A DNA stretch of 64,000 nt from Calvatia gigantea (Eukaryota; Basidiomycota; Agaricomycetes; Agaricales; Lycoperdaceae): positions 3,906,001-3,970,000 of the forward strand of contig JACAAK010000003.1 of assembly GCA_025093985.1 (NCBI GenBank). The letters are read 5' to 3'. The notes under the pieces were generated by a model, which was not told the DNA's origin, made no database searches, and worked only from the letters and a program-made list of their open reading frames with translations. Below, piece after piece: positions 1 to 14,951 of the stretch; position 1 is the stretch's first letter; every line of letters begins with the position of its first letter. Made by a program: the position numbers and the translations under genes.

Positions 1-362
1 AGGAAGAACTTGCCCTACAAGGTAAAGTTTTCACCTTGGATTATTAGTATGCTGGGCTGAGCGCTAATCCAGTCTCGTATGCAGTACAAGTTCCGCAGGA
101 ATTGGGGAGATTTCTAAGTGAAGCTGCTTTGGGCCATATTCTTATTCCATGCGAAGCCCTTTTTTCGTCGCTGCCGCCTTAATCTATATTGGCTATGAGT
201 CTTATATCTATATACTCACCTTAGGTTGATCCTTGGAAATATAAGTGCGATATACCCTTCTCACCCATGCGAATTGAGAGTTGGTCATTATGCGAAATGT
301 GCATCAAATGTAGAAAGACAAGGGAGATTAAGTGGGTGCGCAGGAATGCACGCATAGGCTAT
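1..362. other. Window edge, no gene recognised
   Basis: This stretch lies downstream of the DOP1 stop codon at 363. Only short, unconvincing reading frames are present. It may hold the 3' UTR of DOP1 or the edge of a gene that lies outside the window. Confidence 0.5.
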
Positions 363-3300
363 CTATCGACCATCGAACATATCGTCCATGATCCCCTTCT
401 CCACCGCTTCCCAGTCAATGTTTCCCCCGCTGGCATACATACTCTCGTACGATGATATGCTGATGTTCGAGAAAAACGGAATCAAGTCTCGTATGCTCTC
501 GATTTGCTTTATCCCGTTCAATAACGGGCGCCGTAATGCCCGTTCATCGTCGTAGGTGGTTGTTTCGTTCGGTACTGGGATCGACTTTCGCGAGTCCTAA
601 ATACATCAATGAGCATCAGCAAACCTTGAGATGATAACGCACTTACACCTATCGGAAGATTACCGGTCACATCGGCAAGCTGGTCCATCATTGCTTCAGG
701 GGCCCAATTATCGGGTCGATAGGTTGCGTCCACTGTATCCGTGATGAAGATCCATTGGTAGCTGAGATCCGAATCAGCAAAACAGACTGCCGCCTTTCAC
801 ATGTCACCCACATTTGGAATTCTTCAGTCTGTAAAGCGATCAAGAGGTCGAGGCATTTAGACGCTGCGAGAACCAGGAGCAGATCTTCAGAGCCGTCAGG
901 AGGTAGATTCGTCATGACCTGCTCGAATGTACGGTACTGATTTGGGAGTCACGTTGAGTGTCTTTCTTGGCAAGAATTCGCGTGGCGTACCAATTCGGTC
1001 AAGAGAACAGGCCAGAAACTCGTCAAGTTGTGCTTGGATAACCGGCATAGTAGAACTCGGACACAAAGGAACACTTCACTCTGGACGATCGGCGCGGTGG
1101 TATTGCGTAGGATATCCACTAGTTTCTCTTGTATGGAAGGCAGCTGTGTCAAGAAATGATTTTTTTCCGCCGTGAACACGACAAAGGAGAGTCTTCGGAC
1201 GTTCAGTGAGCGGAGAACCATTTCGTATTCCCTATTCGTAAAGATGTTAGCCGACGGTGCCGTAGCGACTTTAGCTACGTTCAGATGTAATTCAGTAACC
1301 CTGCCCCACTAGCAGTTGTTTCGCGACATACACAGGAGTTCGGGGAATGCGGTCTTGTCTTGATCGAATAGCGATTTAATAAGGGGTTTCCAGGTGTCGG
1401 CCTCACCCGGGAGAGAACCGAATAAACGGGGATCATTGAAGAGTTCGGTGACGGGTGTCTTCCACGCTTTCAAAACAGCTGGAGTGCGCGTCATCTCCTG
1501 AAGGATGGAGATGATAACGTTGTCGACCTCCATCGGTCTGCCGGAGGCGTAAGCTACTAGAATCATGAGGTGATCACCTCGTACCTTGTCCTTCCTCGCA
1601 TGGCGGGTGTGACCATGTAATAAACGATATTTGTGCACACACTTGTGACTTTATCGTTGTCTATCAGGAATTTACGTAGGTTGGGTAGCGCACAAGAAGC
1701 AACGAATTGGGTGATCTAGCGCAGCACCGTGAGACCCGCGGAGACGGAGGGCGGTGGCAGAAAACCCCACCTGTGAAATGTATTCTAGAGAGTTGTTTTG
1801 CTTGGGAACATCAGGCGTTACTAGCGAGGAGGCACTCGAACTTGGATCCGCCTTTTCGTCCTTGGCGGCGGCTGGAGGGGCTGGAGACTCGCGACCGTTC
1901 GTGACTAATGAGTCTTTCGTTGAACGGCGTGTCCAGAATCCCTGATCTTGCGATCGTCCGACCAAAACTACACAAGCATCTAACAGTTTGCCGTAGGTAT
2001 CCTGAGTTTGTGTTAAAACGTCACCATCAAGAAACCAGCAAAATGCATTACCTGGAGTTCCTTCCGTACTCGTTTGTCTTCCATTGCAGTCGTCTGAGTA
2101 ACCTTTTCCGCGAGTGCAGACAGGCATCTAAATTTCTATTACTTCCGAGAATGTCTATGGATCAGCAATGGGTGCACCTCAATGCGAAGAAACATTGAAT
2201 CTTGAAGTCCCTTGGATTGCTAGTAATTTCCTTTACGAGTTGCATGTACCGGCCCCAAACTTGCATCGCAATTGGTCCTTCTAGACGCGCCATGTAGTGT
2301 TCCAGGAATTTGTAGAGTACAGCATCGCTCCTGTAAAAAAATAAGCAAACGTAAGGGTAGCATATTCCGAGGCTCACAGATTGGGATTGATGGCCTGCTT
2401 CTTGCTCTTTTCAGAAACGCCAGTTATCCGACACCAAATGCTTTCGCAAGTCATGTGGACAGCATTTTGCGCATTGGCGACAAGAATATCCACAATCTCA
2501 AATGCGGCTTCTGTCGAGGACCCCGGATGCAACTGGGCACGTCAAAACATGGGGAAAACTGAGAATTAGTGAAGCTTACCAGCTTATCACGATTCCAACA
2601 CTCTACAATCGACTCAAAGACTTCCGCAGACTGTACACGGAACAGGTGTTCCAATGTACGTTGACACCGTAGTCGAGTCCGGTTGTAGATCACTGATAGT
2701 GACTCGTCTCTCGCAGACAGGGCTTGCCGCTTTTTCCACACCAAACTTGACCATATCGAGTATAACGCGCGTATACCCTCATCCAAAGCTCGGTAGGCAG
2801 GAGAGCGTGCCTAGGATAGTAAATATCAAGTCCACGACAACAAATACCAGCCCTTACCGTGAGTTGCTCTGTGTTCGCCAAATGTGTACTGTCTGAACTG
2901 AATACGTTCGATACAAGTCCAAGTAGGCCTCCACTCTCCTGCATGGGCTTCTCCGTAATCGACTCTTCATCACTGGTATCTCCCTCCGTGTACGCCAGAC
3001 TCAGTAACACGAACCTCTCCAGCCCATTCAATAGCATTATCATATCCGCATCCGTGACCGATGCGTGAATATCTCTGCCATAACTATCAGGCTGCCGTGC
3101 TGCCAGCTGAACCTCTTTCAACAGATGATGAAGTTGTTTACAAAGACAGTCGTTGAGTGGTGCGACAATAGACTGGAGAGCAGGTTGGAATTGTGGAACG
3201 GCCATAAGGATGAAGTCCATCCAGTGTTGCAAGATTGGCCGATTGCTCCGTGTTGAAATGCCATCAATGAGAGTTTGTAGCAAGAGGGGGTTGATAGGGT

Positions 3301-6300
3301 AGTTTTGGTGGTCACTTGCCGCTGATTTCTCTCCGGCCTGCTGAGCGCTACCAACGGGACTATCATCTCGTTTGTGCTTGGCGGAAGCAACGGTTTGTGG
3401 TGTCTCGATAACAGCTGCAGATACGGATATTAACGAATGGAGGAGATGTAGAAGTTTGTTTTGTAGATCGAGTTGCTTCGTGTGGACGCAGAAGTAAAGT
3501 TTGCCAATCACAATGGCTTCCATGGCCTCGACAGACGTCGGTTCCAGCTCCCCTCTTGATACAATCAATTGCAAAATCTCCACGGCAGAGGATTGGGTAA
3601 GATTATTGAGGGGTAACATCATAGGAGCCCATTGGCCCATGGGTTCCGATCGCAAGAACCTGTCTATCATCGTTAAGACTGCTTGATGCCAGCAGGAAGA
3701 CACGCACCTAAGTAGAATCTCGACTAAAACATCCAGATAACTCTCATCGTGATCCAGCATTTTGGCTTCCTCAGGTGATTAATGCAATACTTTCCCTTTT
3801 GCTACAGGCGAAACTTACCAGTATCCACTCTATTGACTAGCCCAGTGTGATGTGACCGTCGGACATATGACGTCCTGACCGTCTTCGCAAATCCTTGACC
3901 TCCAAAGCGGACGACGGATAACAAGACCTCAAGCAGATAGTTGACGTATCGCTGGTCAAAAGGTCTTTCATACGTAAACCCTTGGATCTCTTTTCCGTGA
4001 ACCTTAGCTTGTGTCGGTGTTCGCAGTACCGTCGGATCAAGAAGTTCATATAAGATGGGGTCCAGAATTCTGGGTGAAGACAAGGGCCATCAGTCAAACG
4101 AGCGTATGAACAGAACCATAGGGCCATACCTAAGGTAAGACCTCAAACTACACCTCATCCATGTCTCCCCAATTCTCCGTAGATGGGGATCGTCAGACTT
4201 CAACGTATCGAGCACAATCATTAAGGGGACCTTAAATTGGAAACCCGGCAAAAGATTATCCTCTGTGACAAATGAAAAATTAGATCTTTGAACACCCCAC
4301 ACAACAATCCACAAGTCGCGCACCTGTTAATCTCCACAAGACTCCAAACGCCTCGTAAGCCTCACTAACGCTCCTCGATTCCGGCGGAGTCATGCTCTGT
4401 GCCAATATACTCTCAACAAATGGCTTCTTCACTGACGACTCCAACGACCAGATGAGGTTTACAGAGCGAACATGATAGGTAGTATATTCCGGACGGAGAT
4501 AATGAAGTAGTTTGTTCACCATTTGGGATACGACGGCCCGGTTGTCAATGCTGAGCTTGGGTTCAAGGAATGTCGATTTGTAGAAGGATACGCTCAGGTT
4601 GATAATCCGATCCACGGTGGTAAAGATGGCAGACTAACAAACGGTTTGAAACTGGGTTCGGTTTGAGGGATAGCACCGACGTACCTCGTATTGCATGCTT
4701 TCCAACAATATGTCAAGCCAAGCAGCTGGATCCCATGCTAAGTTTACGGGCGCCGCAAGTCTGCCAACCATCCCATTTAGCAATCCCAAAATCCCACCGA
4801 ACACCTCCCTTAAAGTCACAGCATCCTTTGTCTTTGGGAGTTCTTGGGCACATGTCGCTGAACATGAAACGAGGCTCTCGAATACGGAAGAGAACGGAAT
4901 AGTAAAGCTGCCTTCTGCAGGAGGTATTGAAAGTGCAGTATCCATTCCGTAGAATGTGCATGCAAAATGATACGGCCGCTGTGTTTGCCGCGCGTCGACA
5001 TTGGGTTGGGTAACCTCGGGTCGTTCTAGAAGTGCAATTTGAGGTGTGTGGGAGTGGATTTCTTGGATTAAGAGCACAGCTTGTTGATACGTCCGGGTCG
5101 ACGCTTTCATGGGGTTTGCTTGAATTTGAAGCTGCGCATTACGTATGAGATACCTTTGTGCGAAAAAGAGGGAAAAAGCGAACGTTCATAACATCCACGA
5201 TACCTGCGAGGATCACTGGGAAATGTAGCGTTTGTAATTCTTCGTCTTGGGGGAAAGATCGTAGAACAAATCGCACAAGCTCAATTCCCTCGAATAGATC
5301 ACCACCTCCGGATAACTCTTTCAACACAACGGTCAATAAATGCTTCCATACAGTCTGTGGTTCCACGGCTTCATAAAGAGTACCAGCCGTCGTGGATATC
5401 TGCCATAACATCAGATAGACCGTCAGGTGATAGAAACCAAGATTACAAACTCACGTCCTCGCTACTATCCGCAGGGTGTTCCATTAAGTTTTTAACGGCT
5501 TTGAGGGCGTCATACACCAGCACCGCTGTCAGCGGCGCACCAATTTCCCACTTATCCAACAACGAAATGAAAATCTTAAATGGCCGTGATTCTGCATAAT
5601 CTCCTGAAGGCGAAACCATCTCCGCCTACATTTTTGAGTTACCCCTCCGCAAATAATTCGGGGATAATTAGCTCTCACCTTCAACGTCTCACTCAACAAC
5701 CCCAGCCCATGCTCCCGCAAAAAAGCAATCTGGCTCTCGCTCCTCTCATCCGAACCCAACAACCAGGTGTACAATCTCCTATTCAACGACAGATCCCTCC
5801 TCAACACCACACCCGTCGCGGAGCGCATTAATATTGCGCGATCTTCAGCTTGAGCTTTACGCACTGCGAATCCGTCGATGCGGATCGCTTGGAGTAGGAT
5901 GTCGAGGGCACTACGTCGTACGAGGAGGTTTTCGTCTTCAAGGGCTGTTGCGAATGCTCGAATCATGAGGCCAATATCACGGCCTACTATTGGTGTGACG
6001 TCTTATGGGAATGGGTAAGTGGGGATCTGGGAAGGGTTGGTAGATAGGGTAAGACGGACCTTCGTCTGCATTTATGCGAGGTAGCCGACGAGCCAGAAAG
6101 TTGAGGGATGTCCCTCGCGCAGAAGGTGTGGTTAACATGACGAGCCAGATATTCTGGAAGAAGAATGAAGGTGAAACCGTCCCTGACAACTTGTCCAATA
6201 GTCCCAAAACCTGTACCCTTGTCTGTTAGTTGCCCGAACAACCGTAAGCTGGTGGATTACTTTACCTTCTCGAAATATTCTCCCGTCTCCTCCTCCAATC

Positions 6301-7113
6301 CAGGTAACAGCGCCAAAATAAACGATTTCATGATGGGGCGTAGGTCACTTTGCAACGGAAGGTAATACGTATCGTAGATATTGAGAAGGGTGGGCTACGT
6401 CATTCAGAACTGTCAGACCATCTCTATGCTTTGCTCGAGTTAGAGGATAGGACGAACCTTGACAGATGTTGCAGCGTATTCGAAGAAAGGGAAAAGTCCA
6501 GAAGACCATAGTGCAAGATCTTGTCTCAAGCCTTCTGACTATTAAGGTTAACGCATTGAGTATGTTTCGAGAATCAATAGTAGATGCGACATACCCCACG
6601 GACTTGGAGAATATGCGAGTATACGTCCAACGCACGTTGGTGCACACCAGTTGGTAGAGCAGGGTTTAGACACTGTGATAGCCTTTTGGCCACAATCAAC
6701 TTCTTTGGTATCTCCTTAAACTGCATATATGTTTGAAACGTCTGTGGCAACCCCTCAGCTAGTCCATCATCGGCACGAAGCTAATCATAACACACGCACC
6801 TTCAACAGCTGTTTCAAAAATGCAATACAATCCGCCCATTCGTGCACGTTATCAAATGCATTGAGACACTTCTCGATTTGCTGAACGTATTTCTTGTACT
6901 TCGGATCGGAAGCATAGTTGCTTTGCATCATCATCGCTGTAAGTCACAACCACCAAATCAGAAAATCAACATCCCACACGTTACCAAGTGAAGATGCATT
7001 GAAGGAAAGAGAAGGGAGGACGGACCACGATTGCTAGCCCTGCTAGTAGTAGTAACTGAACTCCTGTTGGCGTTGGATTTGTCCACCGCAGCAGTCGCAT
7101 GACTCGAAGACAT
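363..7113 (-). CDS. DOP1: DOP1 (Dopey) trafficking scaffold, multi-exon
   Basis: Large leucine-rich HEAT-like protein of the Dopey family. In yeast, Dop1 works with Neo1 and Mon2 in endosome-Golgi trafficking. The Dopey N-terminal domain is clear: an opening Ser/Thr/Asn-rich stretch starting MSSSHATAAVD, then DPKYKKYVQQIEKCLNAFD and EWADCIAFLKQLLK, then after an intron TFQTYMQFKEIPKKL and GVHQRALDVY. Near 3.8-4.1 kb there is QGFTYERPFDQRYVNYLLEV followed by SVVRFGGQGF, also typical of Dop1. The start at 7113 gives the expected N-terminus. The last exon reads to TAG at 363-365 and ends MFDGR. Many short introns interrupt the gene; the longest exon lies around 2.7-3.76 kb. Family is certain; internal exon edges are approximate. 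Confidence 0.9.
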
Positions 7114-7461
7114 CCCCGGGCTCCCTGAGGGTTTTGATTATTACGGAGGCAGTGAATTACACGTCTTGACTGCGTGTTTGAGCCCTAAGAAAGAGATGAT
7201 ACAACGTCAGTCTTAAAGTGGGTGTCTGATTTCGGCTCAACTCTGCATCATGGGAAGAACGAATCGTCACACGCTCGTCTCACCCCTCTAACGCCTGTGA
7301 CCCAGACCAAAAGTCCGTATGAAAACAACATTAGCATTAGGAATGATCCACTATACGCAAAGATAAAGATAAACCATGATACGAGCAACAATCATCGACG
7401 AGTCTAGATCTACAATTGCACAGGATACCCGAAACTAAACGATAAACCAAACACAACAAAT

Positions 7462-8951
7462 TCAAGGCTCAGAAGGTAGCACAGGGATAGGCTCAGCGTC
7501 CATAGGAACATCCGACTCAGGGTCCTCAGGTAATTGCTGAATGCGCATCTTCGTCGGTGCACGCACAGAACTTGTAACCTGGATCGGCACAGCATTGACA
7601 TCAGGAATAACCGACCCATCACGAGAAGGGGCGGCGGACCCAGTCAATGACGACGCTCCCTTCCCTTTCTTCCCTTTCCCTCCAAGCGGTGGAGCCGACA
7701 ATGAGGTAGCGGACGAACCTTTCGGTAAAGGTGCCGAACCATTGGTAGCTTTTTCGCTCTCCTTTGCGGCGACTGATGCTGCGTATTCGGAATCTTTATC
7801 CCCAACCCACGAACGAACGAACCAACGTCCCCCTGCGATTCCCCTGATTTCGCGATGAGCCGTACGCCAATGTCTGACCTTTTTCCCGCTCTTATCCAGC
7901 GGGATTGGGGGTGCGAAACCGGTGGGTATCTTAAGTGGTGGCTGGACAGGGAAGGGTTTTGAGGGGAGGGGATAGACGGGCAAGGGGACGTTCTCTAGGT
8001 TAGTTTCCTCTGCTAGAGGTGCTGAGGGTGCCGCAGGGGAAGATGCAGCCGGTGCTTGCTCAGGCTCTGGAGAACCCAGCCGAGACTTGTCAAAGTTGGC
8101 AGTCACAGGGGATGAGGCAGCAGTTCCTGATACAGCCAAATATTCGTTAGTCCGTTGAATCGAGCAGTCGGCAAAGGAAAAATACGGACCCCCTTCACTC
8201 ATGACACTTGTAGCGTCATCTGCAGCAATAGCGGACAAAGCGGGGATGACCATTTTGAGCCTGTCGAATAAACTTTTACTGAGCGGGCAAATGACAACGA
8301 AGCAGACAATGGAACGTACTTGGACGGCTTCGCTTTAATTGTCTTCGGTGACGCATTTTTTCGGGGAGCAGCCTTCTTTTTAGAGCTCTTTGTTGTACTG
8401 GTTGCATCCTGTGGCTCGCTTTCCACCACACTAATAGAGGGTGTATTTGCGCCAGTGTTATTGCCCGTCCCATCATCATGAGATTCAGATGATGTGGGTT
8501 CGATACCAGGTGCAACCGGTGTGCGACTAGGCGTACTGGCCACAGACAGAGCAGGATGAGAGAGTTTCTCCTTCTTTGTGCGTTTAGTCTTCCCCTCCTC
8601 CTCTGCACCAGGCTCCTTGCGCGGTTTCCGCTTCGTAGGCGCCTTCTTCTTCGGGGTAGGCTCGGATATCTTGGTAGGCACGGAAAGCATAGGGGCAGGG
8701 TTTGCGACATCGTCCTCATCATCAATGAGTTGGTCCTCTTCTTCCTCTGCTTCATCAAGAAGTTCATCATCATCAGATGTTGCAGCAGCAGCTGGCCCAT
8801 GCCACGAGAATTCTGTGGCTGTCGGTTTCGCTTGTTTCGGCTTGGATTTGCGTGGCATCGCGGCTCTGCCGCGGGGAGGGTTAGGAGGGGGTGTTTTTTC
8901 CTCGGGGAGGGTGGATATGAGGGGAGCGTCCATGTCTACGTCGTCATCCAT
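7462..8951 (-). CDS. IES4: Probable INO80 chromatin-remodelling subunit, Ies4-like
   Basis: Two exons, joined at K-P-S-K/L-K-M-V-I-P by an intron of about 60 nt that starts GTACGT (near 8317). The N-terminal third is basic and acidic low-complexity sequence (AT-hook-like PRKSKPKQ, Asp/Glu runs, KKKAPTKRKPRK), which suggests a nuclear protein. The second exon carries RHWRTAHREIRGIAGGRWFV, which resembles the short conserved core of fungal Ies4 (hydrophobic-SF-G-aromatic, then W near a basic run). The chosen start is the ATG at 8951 (MDDDVDMDA), since acidic N-termini are common here. An upstream in-frame ATG at 9020 would add 23 residues. The Ies4 assignment rests on a weak motif; otherwise this is an unknown nuclear protein. 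Confidence 0.5.
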
Positions 8952-9543
8952 GATGTTGTTGGTGGTTGATGGATGAGATGGGGTGGGTTGGTAAGGGACC
9001 CAGGGAGAGGCACGAAACATGACGTAGCTGTGTTTGGATGTACTTGGAACCTGGTGTAAAGACTTACGGAGCTGGCTCTGTCCGTGTTGCTGGACGCCGG
9101 ACAGAACATTCAGAGCGCCAAAGGAGAGGAAACTGTTGACACGGAACGTGCCTCAAATAGAAAAAATAGCAGACTTCTCTACTCCGCATGAGGCTACTGC
9201 ATAGAAATTTAGAAAAATCCTACGTTAATTAAAAGGGGACCAGCATAGGAGATTATACCGACGGTTAGGGCCTGCTCTACAGGCAAAAACGGCACTGTAA
9301 GTTATCCTAATCTTACACTGAGCCATCCGCAAAAGCGGGTCAGATTTGCTGACATAATCAACTACCGAAATTCTCCGCGTTGTGCTCATTTCATCACACT
9401 CTTTCCTCCAAAATTCAGGTCAGTTTGTCGAGGTCAAATTATCACTGGAAAGTCTCCTCACAACGCCTATTCTAGTGCCTTTGGTGCTGAGGCCCTAATA
9501 CACCTGCCCTAATACCTTCGTGTCACCGGGTCAATCGTAAAAC
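8952..9543. promoter_or_regulatory. Divergent intergenic promoter region
   Basis: About 590 bp separate the Ies4-like gene (minus) from ATP synthase subunit e (plus). No coding signal is seen apart from the possible N-terminal extension of the minus-strand gene up to 9020. The region should hold both promoters. No TATA box could be assigned with confidence. Confidence 0.4.
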
Positions 9544-9956
9544 ATGGTTTCGCCAACAGTCAACGTAGGTCCCTTCTCTAACCCGTGTTTCCACCAACTA
9601 ACCGGCTCGTCCTTCTTGGCCTGTTTCTTCTGGGCTGTATCTCCGGAAACATAGGTTGTCCGGTACACGGCTCTTTTCTCTGGCGTCGTCTACGGCTGGT
9701 ACCACCGTCGAACATTGCAGGCCGAGCACGACAAACACCAAATCGAACATGTGATTCACAACCGGGAACGGTTGATTGCTGAGGCCAAGGAGGCATGGAA
9801 GAGGAAACAGGAAGCAGCCAAGGATACCACAGGTCGGTCCACGCAACCCCATCCGTGTTCACAGTATTTATATCCATTTACACAGTCGTTACTGACCCAG
9901 AGGACCCGAGATTCGACCTAGAGAAGCTGATAGCAAAATGGGAGAAATCATCATAG
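9544..9956 (+). CDS. TIM11: Mitochondrial F1Fo ATP synthase subunit e
   Basis: Three exons: 9544-9564, 9655-9832 and 9886-9956, with introns of 90 and 53 nt. They give an 89-residue protein, close to the family size. The N-terminus MVSPTVNVVRYTALFSGVVY matches the subunit e pattern of a short hydrophobic membrane segment with a GxxxG-like face (SGVVYGW). A long charged helix follows (HRRTLQAEHDKHQIEHV, ERLIAEAKEAW), and the C-terminus DPEDPRFDLEKLIAKWEK is close to the yeast Tim11/Atp21 tail. In yeast, subunit e sits in the inner membrane and supports ATP synthase dimers and cristae shape. Exon 1 is only 21 nt. Confidence 0.9.
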
Positions 9957-10238
9957 ACCACGACCTCTCCTTCAATCGAGTCGTACCCCTCGTATTCGTG
10001 CCATCTGCCAATAGACTTATTTTGACTTCGTAAAGCACGACGTCCTCTGCAGTCTAGAGATTTCCGTTACTTCTAAGAACCATGTCATTGGCCAATATCC
10101 TCCATGCACCTACAATAAATATTTACTGCACTTGTAGTCTCAAGGAAAATGAAATGAATTACTTAGGAACCGTGGGAAATGCGCGTCGCGTCGCATTTAT
10201 TATTTATCATTTGAAGTTCTTGATCTCCCCAACTCAAC

Positions 10239-12265
<2,027 letters not shown>

Positions 12266-12451
12266 ATAGGACTCTGGCTTCATATGTTGTGGATGTTGAT
12301 CTCTGTTGGTATAATGTTTTACTGCTGCCAGTATATCCAGAATGCAAGTGAAATAGTTAAATCCAGAGCGAGCAACGCGTGATGTACAGAAACAAGGGCA
12401 ACAGACAGAATGGCACAACAGCCGGGATTTGACTACGCATCATAAGAGGGC

Positions 12452-12767
12452 TTATAGGAAAATCATTCGAAGCAGTTCGAATAGCACTACAGAACAAACT
12501 TAGTTAGGCCCAAGCGTGGCGCAGGGCGACTAGAGAACACGTACCTCCACCGATGACGACGAAGCAAACAGCACCTAGCGCCCACATGTTAATAGGGCTC
12601 CGTTTGGCAAGTTTCTCCTGTCGCGAGAGATGTGTCGGATTCTTGCCGTCACGAGCGTCCTTGGCGAACTTTTCGTTCCTCTTGCGCATTTCAAAGGCGG
12701 TAGGCTATTTACACACAATTCTCAGTCAAGTCGAAAGCGCGAGCATTGCCAAAGGGGTACGCACCAT
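12452..12767 (-). CDS. YSY6: RAMP4/SERP1-type small ER membrane protein
   Basis: Three exons: 12765-12767, 12545-12704 and 12452-12486, with introns of 60 and 58 nt. They encode about 65 residues. The sequence has the RAMP4 signature MRKRNEKFAKDARDGK, then a basic linker (SRQEKLAKRSPINMW) and one C-terminal membrane segment (ALGAVCFVVIGGGVLFELLR). RAMP4 associates with the Sec61 translocon and stabilises nascent membrane proteins under ER stress. The first exon is just the start codon. The last exon restores the family end, whereas reading through the last intron gives a poor C-terminus. It is divergently arranged with the rRNA methyltransferase gene 237 bp away. Confidence 0.85.
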
Positions 12768-13003
12768 GATAAATAAGTGAAAGAGTGTCGACTTCTACGT
12801 TGTAGTTGTGGTGGATATGGATTGAGATAGGCTTGCAAGCTGTAGGGGATTCCGAATGGACGTGGCACTTCCACAGAAATCTCCGCACGAGCGTGTCATC
12901 CCTGACAATCCTGATTGGCTCTCTGGTGACCTCCGAAAACAATACGAGTAAACAACCTCGGAATACAATCACTGATCACCATTCTGGACTATGGTCGCTT
13001 GCC

Positions 13004-14082
13004 ATGGGCAAAGGAGGGCTGAAAACCGCACTCAAATCTCAACAAGCCAGGTTCAAGGCGAAGGAAAGGGCGCGAAAAGCGGCGCACGCGGTTGAACTCA
13101 AAGGCAAGAAACCCAACCGGAATACAAAACCTGGGAATCGGAAAACGCAGGTCGAAAACCTCCAACTAAACCAAAAACCAATAATCCCATTCCAGCCGAC
13201 AGACAAAATCCTACTCATTGGCGAAGGCAATTTCTCGTTCGCGCATGCACTAATCGTACACCCACCACCGACCAGTGGACTAGAACACCTGCCCCCGGCG
13301 AATGTCACTGCAACGGCGTATGATACAGAAGCGGAGTGTTATGATAAATACCTTAATGCGAAGGAGATTGTGAAGGCTCTGAGAGAACGAGGGGTGGGAA
13401 TCCTTTTTGGTGTCGATGCGACAAGGTTGGAGAAGGTTGCTGGGTTGAAGGGAAGGAACTGGGATCGGATTATTTGGAACTTTCCTCATGCTGGTGTGTT
13501 CCTATCCGATTTTCTCCTTATAGTGCTGATGTTTTACAGGTAAAGGTGTAACGGATCGGGACCGAAACATACTCTCCAATCAAACGCTTATCCTGGACTT
13601 CCTGCGGTCTGCCGCGAAAATATTGAAAACAGGACCAACACCTGTCATAATCAGACCTAAGAAAAAGAAAACAACAGGGGAGGCCGAAGCTGATGATTTG
13701 GAAGCCTTAGATCCTGAAGATATTCCCCCATCAGAAAGCCCTACACCACCGGCGGCCAGAGGCACCATCTTGATAACCCTGCGCAACGTTGAGCCGTACA
13801 CCCTATGGTAAGCATCTTCCTCTCCCCAGTCAACATTCTCCCCCGCCCATATTACTACCCCCATCTAGGGAACTGCCACGCCTTGCCAAAAAGCCACCTC
13901 AACCAAAGTCGGGGAGTAAACTCCCTAACCCGTCTTATATCCAACTCCGTTCCTTTGTGTTCCACCGTGACATCTGGACGGGCTATGAACACCGTATGAC
14001 GAAAGGAGAACGTGCTCACGGCACAGGGAAGACTGGTGAGAGGGGCGAAGACCGGACTTGGGAATTCTGTCTTCGGGATTGA
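13004..14082 (+). CDS. BMT5: 25S rRNA uridine-N3 methyltransferase, Bmt5-like
   Basis: Contains the DUF2431/Bmt5 SAM-binding fold. A basic N-terminal tail (MGKGGLKTALKSQQARFKAK and on) of nucleolar type is followed by KILLIGEGNFSFAHALI, the glycine-rich SAM motif, then VTATAYDTEAECYDKY, VLFGVDAT-like ILFGVDATRLEK and DRIIWNFPHAGKGVTDRDRN, where NFPHxG is the family hallmark. Later parts are TILITLRNVEPYTLW and SFVFHRDIWTGYEHRMTKGE. Two introns were resolved, after HAG and after YTL. Yeast Bmt5 makes m3U2634 in 25S rRNA. An Asp/Glu/Pro-rich insert lies between the two conserved halves. Confidence 0.88.
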
Positions 14083-14346
14083 TCGACTCGTATGCGCCAT
14101 TTTGTACTGTTCAGTTACGTGCAAGAACCATCTGGGTCCAGGTACTATGTTCTTTTTGACTTTACAAGTCCAAGCTCTGTTGTCTACCCTAGATCTGATA
14201 ATAATCTCGGCATAACGCAAGGTGGTTACGACTCCATCCTAGGAATGAATCCCAACTATCTGTTTTGTCAAATCAGATTGAGGCTCACGGCGACCGATAC
14301 CCATAAAACACACTGTATGCGTGACCCTTGAGACTGAGCGGCGGCG

Positions 14347-14353
14347 TATAAAT
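14347..14353 (+). promoter_or_regulatory. TATA box of secreted-protein copy A
   Basis: TATAAAT lies 55 bp before the ATG at 14402. Copies B (16073) and E (20649) have TATA elements at 61 bp before their ATGs. Confidence 0.6.
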
Positions 14354-14401
14354 TGAAGCCACAATTGAGTTTTCGCAATTGACGTACTTCCACCACTTAC
14401 C

Positions 14402-14951
14402 ATGAAACCCACGCTTGCTGCACTGCCCGTCCTCGCTTTCATTACCTCCACCGCTGCTCAGCGCGCCTTTATTCGAACCCCGGCACCCCAAGCCACTGTT
14501 CACAAGGGCAGCGAAGTGACTGTCCAACTCGTTCGCCCTGTAAGCGACTCATCCTCGCCTCTCCAATCTTGAGCAACTTTCTTTAACTCCACTGCAGAAC
14601 AGTATTCAAGGTTCACGAGAAGTCGGCATCACTCTCTCTGTTCAATCTTGCCCCTCTTCCCCCTGTCCACCAGCAGAGCAGCAACTTGGAGTTGTCCAAT
14701 TCATTGGACAATATAATCCGCAATTGCACGAGATCCCAGGAAACCCGTACCAGAATTTCACTATTACAATTCCAGATTTTTTTGAATCTGGGAGGGGAGA
14801 GATTATCTCAACGAGGTTCCATTTGATCGGGGTAGGTAATCCTTTGGTGATGAGATTTACGCTGTTTTGATTGACTTTCTGCATGCATCTATAGGCCGGA
14901 CCGAGCCCAACTCTAGAATCGAATGTTGTCGAAGTTCAGATTGCAGATTGA
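14402..14951 (+). CDS. Small secreted protein, copy A (intact)
   Basis: Three exons with introns of about 58-63 nt encode 142 residues. A signal peptide MKPTLAALPVLAFITSTAAQ ends at the probable cleavage site. A beta-rich domain follows, with the family pattern PxAxVHKGSEVTVQLVRP, then SREVGITLSV, a Cys-rich turn SCPSSPCPPAEQQLG, FIGQYNPQLHEIPGNPYQNF, TITIP and FHLIGAGPSPTLE. The protein is an Ig-like or lectin-like extracellular module of a family common in Agaricomycetes, but its function is unknown. Both introns are phase 0 and sit at the same sites in all paralogues. This is the most divergent copy and probably the array founder side. Confidence 0.8.

Noticed and set aside
8556..8976. Plus-strand frames opposite the Ies4-like gene
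   Set aside because: They are shadows of the acidic and basic low-complexity coding sequence on the minus strand.
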